From JBAWWY01 sp037144355 (GTDB lineage: Bacteria; Bacillota; Clostridia; Peptostreptococcales; Anaerovoracaceae), in contig JBAWWY010000007.1 in the NCBI GenBank assembly GCA_037144355.1, forward strand, positions 1 to 64,000: 64,000 nucleotides of DNA, in the 5' to 3' direction. Below, in pieces: positions 34,746 through 43,613 of this stretch; the first letter of the stretch is position 1, and each line of letters opens with the position of its first letter. The position numbers and the translations under genes were made by a program. The notes under the pieces were generated by a model. It was given only the letters and a program-made list of their open reading frames with translations. It was not told where the DNA came from and did no database searches.

Positions 34746-34916
34746 CTATAAATTTTTATTGCTTTTTTTCCTCTTGTTTACACTTTCACTTAGGAGATAC
34801 TCGATTTGGCCGTTTATTGATCTAAAGTCATCTTCGGCCCATGCCGCCAATTCTTTCCAAAGGGTTGGAGATAACCTTAGAAGCAACTGCTTTTTATCTT
34901 TTTCCTTGCCTTCCAC
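34746..34916 (-). CDS. Arc-type ribbon-helix-helix DNA-binding protein (56 residues)
   Basis: A 56-residue protein read from the GTG at 34916, with AAAGGGGA in front. The core LLLRLSPTLWKELAAWAED followed by SINGQIEYLLSESV matches the beta strand and two helices of Arc-family DNA-binding proteins. It directly follows the SPFH gene by about 70 bases on the same strand, a pairing that I recall from Clostridia. It may autoregulate the pair. Confidence 0.78.
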   Translation of the reverse strand: MEGKEKDKKQLLLRLSPTLWKELAAWAEDDFRSINGQIEYLLSESVNKRKKSNKNL

Positions 34917-34987
34917 TAAATTTATCCCCTTTCTTTGAAACTTATTTGCTAATTTACCCTATTTCTATTTAAAGGATATATCTAACT

Positions 34988-36022
34988 TTAATAGATAGAT
35001 CCGCTGTTTATAATAGGTTGTGCGCCTTTGTCCCCGCATAATACTACAAGAAGATTGCTCACCATGGCAGCTTTTCGTTCCTCATCCAGTTGTACTATAT
35101 CTTTTTCGCTCAATTTTGTAAGTGCCATTTCAACCATGCCTACAGCACCTTCCACAATAAGTTTCCTTGCATCAATTATCGCCGATGCCTGTTGTCTCTG
35201 CAGCATTGCTGCGGCTATTTCCGGAGCATAAGCCAAATGAGTTATCCTAGCCTCGCTAATTTCTAAGCCAGCAAGATTTACCCTTGATTGTAGTTCGACT
35301 TTGATTTTCTCTGCGACTTCCTGGCTGCTTCCCCTCAATGACTTCTCATTATCTGTGTTCGCTGAATCATAAGGATAAAGCCTCACAATATTACGAAGTG
35401 ATGAATCGCACTGTATTGAAAGGAATTCTTTGTAGTTGTCCACATTGAAGGCTGCCATTGCGGTGTTCACAACTTTCCATATTACTACAACACCAATAAT
35501 AATTGGATTTCCCAATTCGTCATTGATCTTTTGTTTGTCATTATTTAGAGTCATGGTCTTTAAAGACATTATTCTGCTTTCTTTCCTGATGTTTATGGAA
35601 GGACTAGTCTTGCTAGTTCCAGTTGTCCCTTGTTCCATTGATATCCCGGCAAATATCCCTGCTGATGCGGCTGGATTAAAGGCTGATACAAAAGGATTCA
35701 CAAAGAAAAACCCTTGGCCTTTCAATGTTCCATAATATTTCCCAAACAAAGTTAAAACCAAAGCTTCATTTGGCTTGAGTATCTTTAATCCTGCAAATAG
35801 TATTGGCCCAATCAGGCAAAGATATAACGCGCTGATTATTATCAAGGAAAGTCTTGCAGCAAATCCAAAAGGTGTATCTATTAATGTAAGCTGGTAAATT
35901 AGAACAAAACAAGATGCCAACATTAGAAATATGTTTAAAATCAAAGCCAGCATTCCATTCTTTGCCTTTGGATCGATTTCTGCAAGTTGTTGCTCCTTAT
36001 TGATTGAAACTATATCTGTCAT
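34988..36022 (-). CDS. SPFH domain membrane protein (stomatin/flotillin-like)
   Basis: A protein of about 344 residues with two N-terminal membrane segments (residues about 18-75: LALILNIFLMLASCFVLIY and LIIISALYLCLIGPIL). An SPFH domain follows (NEALVLTLFGKYYGTLKGQG ... IVIWKV-like strand), then a coiled helix near residues 250-330. Such proteins form membrane microdomains and oligomeric rings. The ATG at 36022 has AAGGGGGAATTGAA before it; the longer upstream extension in the frame lacks a ribosome site. It is probably transcribed with the Arc-like gene. Confidence 0.88.
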   Translation of the reverse strand: MTDIVSINKEQQLAEIDPKAKNGMLALILNIFLMLASCFVLIYQLTLIDTPFGFAARLSLIIISALYLCLIGPILFAGLKILKPNEALVLTLFGKYYGTLKGQGFFFVNPFVSAFNPAASAGIFAGISMEQGTTGTSKTSPSINIRKESRIMSLKTMTLNNDKQKINDELGNPIIIGVVVIWKVVNTAMAAFNVDNYKEFLSIQCDSSLRNIVRLYPYDSANTDNEKSLRGSSQEVAEKIKVELQSRVNLAGLEISEARITHLAYAPEIAAAMLQRQQASAIIDARKLIVEGAVGMVEMALTKLSEKDIVQLDEERKAAMVSNLLVVLCGDKGAQPIINSGSIY

Positions 36023-36086
36023 TTCAATTCCCCCTTTAAAGAATAATAAATTATTATTTATGTGATATTGTTTTGATATCATATAA

Positions 36087-36115
36087 ATATTAATATGACG
36101 AATGTATCTTGTCAA
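36087..36115 (-). promoter_or_regulatory. Sigma-A promoter of the SPFH/Arc genes
   Basis: On the minus strand TTGACA (36110-36115) and TAATAT (36087-36092) are 17 bases apart, about 65 bases before the SPFH start. Confidence 0.75.
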
Positions 36116-36246
36116 GAATATTTTTTTTTACATACTTTTAATTCTTATCAAGCAATAAAATCGAGAAGATGTGTTCTTCCAAATTATCCAAATCTTTGAT
36201 ATAATTAGAACTAGTAAATCTTAAGTTTTATTAAAGGGAGATCGAT

Positions 36247-36987
36247 ATGAGTGATCGAAAAACAACAATAATTTTAGCTGCTTTTACAGTGGTTTTTCCC
36301 GTTGTAATCTATTGTCTACAACTATGGATATTCGAAGACCCACGAACAACTTTTTTTTACCTGTTGCAGGACCTGGCATTTGTTCCAATTTCCGTTGCTC
36401 TTGTAACTTTGGTATTCAATAAATTGCTCAGCAACCGAGAAAATGCTCAGAAAATCAAACGTAACAATGTGATGATTACAACTTTCTTTGTTGAAAGTGG
36501 AACCGATATGATCGTGGAAATGGCTAAGTTCAATAAGAATTTTGAAGAATTTAGGAAGATACTGGCATCAAACAATCTAACTGGTACGGAAATAATAGAA
36601 ACTAAAGCGAATGCTTCGAACTATAATTTTATCGTTGACTCAAGAACTGGAGATTTGGAGGAATTCGCCAAATTCTTTACTTCAAAACGAAATTTCATGT
36701 TGAGCATGCTGGATAATAGAACCTTGCTTGAGCACGATACTTTTACCGATATGCTTTGGGCGATATTCCATTTAGCTGATGAACTGCAAAGCAGGGCAAA
36801 TCTTAAAGAATTGCCTGCTCCGGATATGGACCACTTATCTATTGACATTCTAAGGGCTTATAAGCTCATTATTTTGGAATGGATTGATTATATAAAATAT
36901 CTTGGTGGAGATTATCCTTATCTTTTTTCTCTAGCCGTTAGAAAGAATCCTTTCAGTGATAATATCGACGTCAGGATATTGAAGTAG
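36247..36987 (+). CDS. Unknown membrane protein with cytosolic domain
   Basis: A 246-residue protein I do not recognise. Residues about 6-30 and 35-60 are hydrophobic and look like two transmembrane helices; residues 65-246 are soluble and mostly helical. A good AAAGGGAGA ribosome site precedes the ATG, and TATAAT lies near 36200. It stands alone on the plus strand between two minus-strand groups. The soluble part is rich in acidic residues, leucine and phenylalanine without a clear motif. Confidence 0.75.
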   Translation: MSDRKTTIILAAFTVVFPVVIYCLQLWIFEDPRTTFFYLLQDLAFVPISVALVTLVFNKLLSNRENAQKIKRNNVMITTFFVESGTDMIVEMAKFNKNFEEFRKILASNNLTGTEIIETKANASNYNFIVDSRTGDLEEFAKFFTSKRNFMLSMLDNRTLLEHDTFTDMLWAIFHLADELQSRANLKELPAPDMDHLSIDILRAYKLIILEWIDYIKYLGGDYPYLFSLAVRKNPFSDNIDVRILK

Positions 36988-37001
36988 GTATTGCGTGATT
37001 G

Positions 37002-37283
37002 CTATTGCCCAGTCTTGTCCAATTTTGCTTCAAGCCTTTTGATTTCATCTTCAAGCTGTTTAACTTTCGACTTGCTTGATAGCGATGGGTCTTCTTTCCA
37101 CCAATCAATACCTATTTCTTGAGCCTTGTCGACTGAAGCGATAATAAGCCTTATCTTAATTTGAAGCAATTCTACTTCACCAACAGATATCTTAATATCT
37201 CCGGCAATTACTATGCCTTTATCTAGTATTCTTTCGAGAAGATCCGCTAAAGTATCCCCGGATGTTGATCTTTGAACAGTCAT
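37002..37283 (-). CDS. gvpJ: Gas vesicle protein GvpJ (GvpA-like, with coiled tail)
   Basis: A 93-residue member of the GvpA/J/M family: LADLLERILDKGIVIAGDIKI, then SVGEVELLQIKIRLIIASVDKA, the hydrophobic ribbed-shell core. A charged tail (SKVKQLEDEIKRLEAKLD) is likely a coiled coil. In Bacillus megaterium GvpJ is the last gene of the cluster and acts in nucleation of vesicles; the same position here supports the name. It is the final gene of a 15-gene minus-strand operon. Confidence 0.85.
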   Translation of the reverse strand: MTVQRSTSGDTLADLLERILDKGIVIAGDIKISVGEVELLQIKIRLIIASVDKAQEIGIDWWKEDPSLSSKSKVKQLEDEIKRLEAKLDKTGQ

Positions 37284-37327
37284 AATAATCCTCTTTTCTT
37301 ACGAGCAAAACCTTTTTTTAATCTTAT

Positions 37328-37663
37328 TTAAAGCAACTTTCCAAGCGGACCGAGATCTATATTCAAATCCGATTCCTTGAGGTTGAATATTGCCCTCAAC
37401 TCGGTCATTTTTTCTTCAAGCTTGATAAATGTCTCTCCCATTCTCTCTGTTTCTTCATCTGAAACAGTTCCATTTTCAATTCTTCTCATTGCTTGATTTT
37501 CCATAAGTTTTCTTAATAACTCAATAACAGTCAAAACTAGTTTTGCCAATCCTTGCTCAACGTTTTCTGGATCAAGTCCAAGATTATTGCATTTTTCTGG
37601 TTTGTTGTCGCTCATTTCCCTGCCAAATAATTCTATATTATTGTCTCCATCCAAATATTCCAT
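37328..37663 (-). CDS. gvpK: Gas vesicle protein GvpK
   Basis: A 111-residue protein with LDPENVEQGLAKLVLTVIELLRKLMENQAMRRI in the middle, typical of GvpK, and a C-terminal FNLKESDLNIDLGPLGKLL. GvpK is needed for vesicle formation as an accessory protein, not as shell. Order and spacing match gvpK-gvpJ. AGGGGTG lies before the ATG. Confidence 0.9.
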   Translation of the reverse strand: MEYLDGDNNIELFGREMSDNKPEKCNNLGLDPENVEQGLAKLVLTVIELLRKLMENQAMRRIENGTVSDEETERMGETFIKLEEKMTELRAIFNLKESDLNIDLGPLGKLL

Positions 37664-37683
37664 TTGTAATCACCCCTTCAATA

Positions 37684-38391
37684 TCAGATAGTCAAATTGC
37701 AAAAGTTGTAAGGCGGCCAAGGACCAGTAAGAATGAACTTATAAATGCTATTTTCATCCGCTGCCTTCTTATATGCCAAATTAAAATCAGAAAGGTCTTC
37801 CCTTTTAACAAGATAAACTCCATTAAAAAACATATTATCTGTTTTCAGCAAGGTTAATTTACCGGCCGAAGCACAAGCTAAAAGTTGTTTATGTATTACT
37901 TCTGATTCTTTTTCTGCTAAACTCTTGATACCTTCTTCAATTTTATATTCTTTCATTTTCTGATTCAGATAGCTTGCCACTTTTTCACTTTTGCTTTCCA
38001 ATTCCTGGATAGTCATGCTGCTTATTAAATTTCCCCTAATTGTTTCATAATCCCACATTACCCTGACTCCGACTTCAACTTTGCCCGTTAGGTTGCCAAT
38101 AACTCTTTTCAGTAATTTATACTTTTCTCCCAACATGGTTTTTGCAGTTTTTAAGTCCATGCAAGTTCCAAATCTAAATGGCAGTATCGTAGCATTATCT
38201 TCCAGCAAATTGTCAAGCACGGCCTCATGCGTCATGAAATTATTTTCTGAATATTTAAGTTCTTTGTCAATAACGCTGTATATCATGTTCAAATCTTTGA
38301 ATTTAAACACTAGCACCTTTGCCTTATCCATTCCTAAAACATCTTCGTCAATTGGCTTATCTGAAATGCAATACATATAAAGTTTTTCCAT
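37684..38391 (-). CDS. Gas vesicle protein GvpF/GvpL family (third copy)
   Basis: A protein of about 235 residues of the GvpF/L fold. It shares LPFRFGTCMD, VRVMWDYETI-type strands and a C-terminal GPWPPYNFCNL with the other two copies. GvpF/L proteins probably bind early nucleation complexes with GvpA and GvpG. The ATG at 38391 follows AGGGTGA; the GTG upstream lacks such a site. Three copies in one cluster are more than in B. megaterium (F and L only). Confidence 0.88.
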   Translation of the reverse strand: MEKLYMYCISDKPIDEDVLGMDKAKVLVFKFKDLNMIYSVIDKELKYSENNFMTHEAVLDNLLEDNATILPFRFGTCMDLKTAKTMLGEKYKLLKRVIGNLTGKVEVGVRVMWDYETIRGNLISSMTIQELESKSEKVASYLNQKMKEYKIEEGIKSLAEKESEVIHKQLLACASAGKLTLLKTDNMFFNGVYLVKREDLSDFNLAYKKAADENSIYKFILTGPWPPYNFCNLTI

Positions 38392-38413
38392 AATTATCAC
38401 CCTGCTGAATTAT

Positions 38414-38629
38414 TTATAGAAGCAACCCTGAAACATCCTTCTTTTCTGGCTCTACTCTTAATAGTCTGTCAACCGATGTTATTATAACCTGCAGTCCAAC
38501 ATATATAAGGTTCACATCTGCAATGGAGATAATCAAATCTCCTTTTATTACAATGCCTTTATCGAGGATCCTGTCAAGGACTTCAAATAATGTTACTTCC
38601 TTTGATCTTAAAGCGAAATTGTCATCCAT
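38414..38629 (-). CDS. gvpS: Gas vesicle GvpA/J/S-family small protein
   Basis: A 71-residue GvpA-like protein: VTLFEVLDRILDKGIVIKGDLIISIADVNLIYVGLQVIITS. It lacks the long coiled tail. By position between gvpL and gvpK it equals gvpS of Bacillus megaterium; the name is by order and could be GvpM in other schemes. It is a minor shell or tip protein. Confidence 0.82.
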   Translation of the reverse strand: MDDNFALRSKEVTLFEVLDRILDKGIVIKGDLIISIADVNLIYVGLQVIITSVDRLLRVEPEKKDVSGLLL

Positions 38630-38704
38630 GAAAATCCTCCTACAGACTCCCTTGGTTTATACCCAAGCATTATTTTGATCCAGTCCTTTTTTTCTTTTCT
38701 ATTT

Positions 38705-39493
38705 TTATATTAATTCAATAAAATTGTATATCGGCCATGGTCTGCTTTCTTGGAGGAAGTACCCGCTTTCTCCATATTTGTCGTTGATTTTTTCAATTTC
38801 GTCTTTCAAATCCTGAAATTTTATTTTATTCGCTAAAACAACCGCGTTCACGATAAGTTCCACTGAATCAACATCCTCTTCATTTATTTCCTTTGTAATA
38901 ATATTTTCGGACAAGGCTTCAATTCTTTCAAATATCTTCTTCGCATCGCGATTCACGCTATCTTGTATTTGTGATTCGATAGTGTCTTCCAGCTTTTTTG
39001 ACAACAAATACGCAATCCCTTTTGGTTTTGCAGTAATTTCCTCAATCTTCTTTTTAACATCCGAAGATTCCAATATTGAACTTTTCATTTTGTCTTTGTC
39101 CAGAAATACTTTGATACTGAACTCGAAATTATTGTCGGCAACTTCCAAGTTTTTAACAATTTTCCCATAATGAGTTTTGAGAAATTCAGCAACGTTTCTT
39201 TCATTTTCGTATATGGTTAGGAACCTCATCGGTAAAACTGAATAATTCTCCATTATCTCTTCAATAATATTTTCATGAGCCATTGCCCTTTCTTCAACCC
39301 ATTCCAAATTATCCAAATGCTTGTTCACTGCATCGCTTTGGAACTCTTGTGAATCGACAAGACTTGATACGGCTTGTATATCCTTGTAATGAAGTATTTC
39401 AACTCGATTTATTCCAGATATAGCCGTTGTTACTGTAATCAATTCATTGTCTGTGATCCCTTTAGTAATGCAGTAAATATATATCAAAGACAT
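38705..39493 (-). CDS. gvpL: Gas vesicle protein GvpL (GvpF/L family)
   Basis: A protein of about 262 residues: LIYIYCITKGITDNEL start, VLPMRFLTIYENERN, then a helical region and a terminal SRPWPIYNFIELI. It fits the GvpF/L family. The ATG at 39493 follows AGGGGGAT, four bases after gvpG, so the upstream in-frame start is not used. GvpL in B. megaterium follows gvpG, as here. Confidence 0.88.
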   Translation of the reverse strand: MSLIYIYCITKGITDNELITVTTAISGINRVEILHYKDIQAVSSLVDSQEFQSDAVNKHLDNLEWVEERAMAHENIIEEIMENYSVLPMRFLTIYENERNVAEFLKTHYGKIVKNLEVADNNFEFSIKVFLDKDKMKSSILESSDVKKKIEEITAKPKGIAYLLSKKLEDTIESQIQDSVNRDAKKIFERIEALSENIITKEINEEDVDSVELIVNAVVLANKIKFQDLKDEIEKINDKYGESGYFLQESRPWPIYNFIELI

Positions 39494-39497
39494 AGTA

Positions 39498-39695
39498 TCA
39501 ATCCCCCTCTCCCTGATTTTCGGCAAGCAAGTCTAGTAACTCGCCTTCTCTTTCCTCATATTCTTCCTCTGTAATCTCCCCAAGGTTCAACCTTTGCTCA
39601 AGTTCAGCTAATTGTTTTTTTATTGAGGCTGGCCCATATAATTCCTTATCAACTTCATCTTTTATTATCTCTGCCAATTTTATTAAAAGCGACAT
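39498..39695 (-). CDS. gvpG: Gas vesicle protein GvpG
   Basis: A 65-residue, mostly helical protein. LAEIIKDEVDKELYGPASIK followed by QLAELEQRLNLGEITEEEYEEREGELL is the standard GvpG pattern, with a coiled-coil tail. It acts with GvpF and GvpA in nucleation. AAGGAGAT precedes the ATG. Confidence 0.9.
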   Translation of the reverse strand: MSLLIKLAEIIKDEVDKELYGPASIKKQLAELEQRLNLGEITEEEYEEREGELLDLLAENQGEGD

Positions 39696-39722
39696 TCTTG
39701 ATCTCCTTATTTATCCTGATAT

Positions 39723-40460
39723 TTATTGAATATTAACAAAACTATATGGAGGAAAAGGTCCTGTACATTTGAAATTCAATTTATTTTCATACTTGGCGTC
39801 GAGTTCGATTATTAATTTGTCGAAAGCCTCTTCCATATCCTTTCCAATCAGAAATGAGGCGTTTAACACCATTTCATTAGATAAATTCTCATTGGCGATG
39901 GATTCGTCGGCGAATGCCGAAAGCCTATCAAATATATCATCTTTGTAATTAAGGGAAATCGCGTTCAATTCTCTTTCGATCATTTTTCCCACTTCAATAA
40001 TCAAATTAAGATTCCCGGTTACAATTGTTTTTTCTCTTTTTAATTGTTCAATCACTTGGTTGGAATCTGCGATGGAACTCAATACTTCTTCCACATTTGC
40101 ATGGGATACCTTAACTCCCATTTCAAATTTATTGCTTACCTTGTCAAGCAGGTTCTTAAAACTCATGTACTTTGACTCGAGCATTTTAACAACACCTTTT
40201 TCATTATCAGCCACAATCCCGAATCTGAATGGCAGAACTGGATATTTTTCCATAACCTTTTCAATTGTCCCTTGGTGGACAAGATTGTTTTTTCGAGTTG
40301 GCCTATATTGCTTAATTTCAGCATTGGAAACCACCGCGGAAATATCCTTGTATTTTATTGTGAAGATTTCCTCATCCTCATTTTCAATTCCGCCCCTTCC
40401 AAATGATGAAACTTCAGGTGCGTTTGTTATGCAATATAGATATAATCCCATTTGCGCCAT
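39723..40460 (-). CDS. gvpF: Gas vesicle protein GvpF
   Basis: A 245-residue GvpF/L-family protein: GLYLYCITNAPEVSSFG start, PVLPFRFGIVADNEKG, VGVKVSH-like strand, and GPFPPYSFVNIQ at the end. The first of three family members in the cluster; its place right before gvpG matches gvpF of Bacillus megaterium. It interacts with GvpA and other accessory proteins in known clusters. Confidence 0.88.
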   Translation of the reverse strand: MAQMGLYLYCITNAPEVSSFGRGGIENEDEEIFTIKYKDISAVVSNAEIKQYRPTRKNNLVHQGTIEKVMEKYPVLPFRFGIVADNEKGVVKMLESKYMSFKNLLDKVSNKFEMGVKVSHANVEEVLSSIADSNQVIEQLKREKTIVTGNLNLIIEVGKMIERELNAISLNYKDDIFDRLSAFADESIANENLSNEMVLNASFLIGKDMEEAFDKLIIELDAKYENKLNFKCTGPFPPYSFVNIQ

Positions 40461-40498
40461 TTTGCATCCTTTCTATTGTTAAATTCCATGCTGTTCTT

Positions 40499-42622
40499 TT
40501 ACTTAATCATATAACCTAAATCTTCAATTGCGGTAAAAAAATCTTCCTCCCTGACAATGAAATCCGATATGTCTTCATATTGAATCTCCTTATGTTCTGC
40601 TATATATCTTTTTATAGCCGACATTGCGGCTTTCTTGCAAATATTTTCAATATTGGCCCCTGTAATATTATTTATCTGCTTTAATATCAATTCAAAATGC
40701 ATACCGACCTCAACCGGCATCTTGCCTGCGTGAATTCGGAAAATTTCAAGCGCATCTTCAAAACATGGTTCTAATATATTATAAATTATATCAAATCTTC
40801 CTGATCTCAATAACGCCGGATCTAATATGTCCACCCTATTGGTAGCAGCTAGAATCATAATTCCATCTCTTTTTTCAATGCCATCAATTTCCACAAGAAG
40901 CTGGCTTAAAACCCTTTCCGAAACCCCTGAATCTCCACCTCCTGAGCCTCTTTTTGGTGCAAGCGAGTCAATCTCGTCAAAGAATATTATGCAAGGCGAC
41001 GCAAGTCTTGCCTTTTTAAATACTTCCCTTACTCCTTTCTCACTCTCACCAATCCACTTTGATAATAATTCTGGTCCTTTTATATAAATGAAATTTATGC
41101 CAGTTTCATTTGCAAGTGCTTTAGCAATCAATGTTTTCCCAGTTCCTGGAGGACCAGACAAAAGGACACCCCTTCCTGGTCTTACCCCTGTGGCTTCAAA
41201 TAATTTTGGGTAAAGCAGTGGTAGTCTAATTTCGTTTTCCAGATCGCTTTTAATTTTCTTAAATCCTCCAACATCTTTCCATGTAACTTTAGGAACATCC
41301 ATGAACACCTCTCTCAGTGCTGAAGGTTCGATTTGGTTTACAGCATACATGAAGTTGGCCATATTGACCTTGAGCTGCATAATAACGTCGTAAGGAATAG
41401 CCCTCAAATTGAAATCAATATCCGGCAGTACTTTCGCCAAAGCATTCATAGCTGCCTCCCTGCATAGATTAGCAATGTCCGCGCCCACAAAACCATGGGT
41501 AATCTCTGCAATCTTCTCAAGGTCCACATCATCATCAAGAGGTATCGACCTTGAATGAACATTTAGTATTTCCAATCTTCCGTTCTTGTCTGGAACACCA
41601 ATATAGATTTCCCTGTCAAAACGACCTGGCCTTCTAAGCGCGGTATCTAAAAGCTCCGGCATATTCGTTGCACCAATTACAACAATCTGCCCTCGCTTCT
41701 CCAACCCATCCATCAGTGTCAGAAGTTGTGTAACAACCCTTTTTTCCACATCTCCCTGAACATCGCCTCGTTTTGGTGCTATGGCATCAATTTCATCAAT
41801 AAAAACAATCGAAGGCGCATTTTTCTTAGCTTCGTCAAAAACCTTTCTTAGGTTTGCCTCGCTTTCCCCATAGAATTTTTGTATTATTTCCGGCCCATTT
41901 ATGCTAACAAAATGTGTTGATGCTTCATTTGCAATTGCTCTTGCAATTAATGTCTTTCCCGATCCTGGAGGTCCATATAGCAAAACTCCCCTCGGTGGTT
42001 CTATCCCTAATTTAACAAACAAGTCAGGATACTTGAGTGGAAGTTCAATCATTTCACGAATTTTTCCAATTTGCTTTTTTAATCCGCCGATATCTTCATA
42101 AGTTATTTTTCTTTCTGATATCCTTGCATTGCCAGCTTTTAAAAAGAATGCAGTATCCTTGCCAACAACCACAATATCTGAAGGTTCGGTTTTTTTGACT
42201 AGGAAGTCTTCATTGATAAAACCAAACACATTGACTTTAATTACATCTCCTTCGCTTATTGGTTGGCCTTCCATTGCTTTTGCAAGATATTTTGTGAAAT
42301 TGCTGTTTTCGTCAATACTTCTTGATGGTTCAATTACAATTTGTTTTGCTTGTATCGCAATTAGTTTCTCAACCTGGACTTTATCGTTAATGGCGACACC
42401 GGCATTACCCCTTGTGGTGCCATCGATTTCTATGATATTTTTGCCCCTCTCATCAATAAAAGAAGGCATAGCTTTAACAGCCGTGCGCTTCTTTCCAATA
42501 ATCTTTATTAGGCTGCCCGTCTCAATCCCAAGTTCGCTGAAAAACAGCGGGTCAATTCTTGCGATTCCTCTTCCTGCATCCTTGCTTGAACATTCAGATA
42601 CGCTGAGAAAAATATCGTCCAT
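40499..42622 (-). CDS. CDC48/VAT-type AAA+ ATPase of the gas vesicle cluster
   Basis: A 707-residue double-AAA protein. Residues about 1-180 form the N-terminal double-psi barrel, with the ERKITYEDIGGLKKQIG linker. The first ATPase has Walker A GPPGSGKTLIA and DEIDAIAPKRG; the second has GPPGTGKTLIA and DEIDSLAPKRG, and both have arginine fingers (RRPGRFDR, RSGRFD). It belongs to archaeal VAT and CDC48 unfoldases, uncommon in bacteria except in some gas vesicle loci. It may take apart misassembled Gvp complexes with the Hsp20-like and GvpN proteins. Confidence 0.92.
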   Translation of the reverse strand: MDDIFLSVSECSSKDAGRGIARIDPLFFSELGIETGSLIKIIGKKRTAVKAMPSFIDERGKNIIEIDGTTRGNAGVAINDKVQVEKLIAIQAKQIVIEPSRSIDENSNFTKYLAKAMEGQPISEGDVIKVNVFGFINEDFLVKKTEPSDIVVVGKDTAFFLKAGNARISERKITYEDIGGLKKQIGKIREMIELPLKYPDLFVKLGIEPPRGVLLYGPPGSGKTLIARAIANEASTHFVSINGPEIIQKFYGESEANLRKVFDEAKKNAPSIVFIDEIDAIAPKRGDVQGDVEKRVVTQLLTLMDGLEKRGQIVVIGATNMPELLDTALRRPGRFDREIYIGVPDKNGRLEILNVHSRSIPLDDDVDLEKIAEITHGFVGADIANLCREAAMNALAKVLPDIDFNLRAIPYDVIMQLKVNMANFMYAVNQIEPSALREVFMDVPKVTWKDVGGFKKIKSDLENEIRLPLLYPKLFEATGVRPGRGVLLSGPPGTGKTLIAKALANETGINFIYIKGPELLSKWIGESEKGVREVFKKARLASPCIIFFDEIDSLAPKRGSGGGDSGVSERVLSQLLVEIDGIEKRDGIMILAATNRVDILDPALLRSGRFDIIYNILEPCFEDALEIFRIHAGKMPVEVGMHFELILKQINNITGANIENICKKAAMSAIKRYIAEHKEIQYEDISDFIVREEDFFTAIEDLGYMIK

Positions 42623-42634
42623 TTGAAATACTCC

Positions 42635-43174
42635 CTATTTAATTAGTTTCTTTAAACTCAATTCAAGCATTCCATTTACATAACTTTTTTTGATTGGCTC
42701 CTGTTCTACTTCGCTCTTGAACAACAGTTCCTTTTCATATTCCCTAGTAGTCGATTTTGCTGAAATCTGAACAATATCTCCATTGATAATGACTTTTATA
42801 TCATCTTCCGAAACCCCTGGGATTTCTGCTATTACAGTGTAAGTTGCCCCTTCATCCATAATATCCACAATTGGCTCCCGAGTAGAATCAATAAAAACCT
42901 CCCCGTCCTTTTCATCTTTTTTAATCTTGTTTCCAAATTCTTCTATGGATGTGCTGCCATCCAGTGTCCTGACAGTAAATCCATAGATACCTTTAACTTT
43001 TCCTCCCGTTTCGCTCAAAGTCCCTTCTCTTTTTATTTCGCCTCCGCTCAAATCAGAAACAGTGTTCATGATATCCTTCAAACCACCAAACAATTTTCCC
43101 AAACCAAAATCAATGTTTATATTTATATCACCCTTCTCATCAATTTTTATATTTCCTTTTTTTTTATCATCCAT
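42635..43174 (-). CDS. gvpH: GvpH-like small heat-shock (Hsp20) protein
   Basis: A 179-residue protein. Residues 1-85 contain a glycine-rich start (IDFGLGKLFGGLKDIMNTV) and a charged linker. Residues about 95-179 form an alpha-crystallin domain (YTVIAEIPGVSEDDIKVIIN ... PIKKSYVNGMLELSLKK). This layout matches GvpH/Hsp20-type proteins of gas vesicle clusters, which act as chaperones for Gvp proteins. Its gene is 13 bases upstream of the CDC48-type gene, suggesting joint action. Confidence 0.85.
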   Translation of the reverse strand: MDDKKKGNIKIDEKGDININIDFGLGKLFGGLKDIMNTVSDLSGGEIKREGTLSETGGKVKGIYGFTVRTLDGSTSIEEFGNKIKKDEKDGEVFIDSTREPIVDIMDEGATYTVIAEIPGVSEDDIKVIINGDIVQISAKSTTREYEKELLFKSEVEQEPIKKSYVNGMLELSLKKLIK

Positions 43175-43200
43175 AACTATTATTCACCTGCCAATATGCT

Positions 43201-43533
43201 TTAATATTCTACTTCAATAATTTTAATTTTATTGTATGGGTTGTTCTCATTCAGTTTTCCAGGTTGATAATACCCAGTGCCAACCTGTACATCTCTTCGC
43301 CTTTGAGATATATATGCTTCCATGTCATCGATTTCACTTTCAACTCTGTTTAATTCGTATTTAGCTGCATTAGCCTTAGTTTCACAAGTCGTTATAATAT
43401 TTTGCAGCATGTTTTTTCTTGAATGAAGTACCTGCAAGTCGAAATAGATAGACCCTTCTTTCTTTGGAATGCTGCTGAGTGGCCTACTGGATACTTGGGT
43501 CTTACAGAAACTGCCTCTATTTTTAATTATCAT
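43201..43533 (-). CDS. Unknown coiled-coil protein in the gas vesicle cluster (GvpV-like?)
   Basis: A 110-residue protein. Residues about 35-80 are helical and charged (HSRKNMLQNIITTCETKAN, ELNRVESEIDDMEAYISQRR), and the tail is rich in Asn, Tyr and Pro. By length and place it might be a relative of cyanobacterial GvpV, but I cannot confirm it. GAAGGGA precedes the ATG. It lies between gvpN and the Hsp20-like gene. Confidence 0.65.
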   Translation of the reverse strand: MIIKNRGSFCKTQVSSRPLSSIPKKEGSIYFDLQVLHSRKNMLQNIITTCETKANAAKYELNRVESEIDDMEAYISQRRRDVQVGTGYYQPGKLNENNPYNKIKIIEVEY

Positions 43534-43613
43534 GTTTAAATCCCTTCTTTACAAAATCTAAAATTTTCGTCATTCAACCTGACAATTTACTAATGATGCA
43601 ATTATATTCATGC

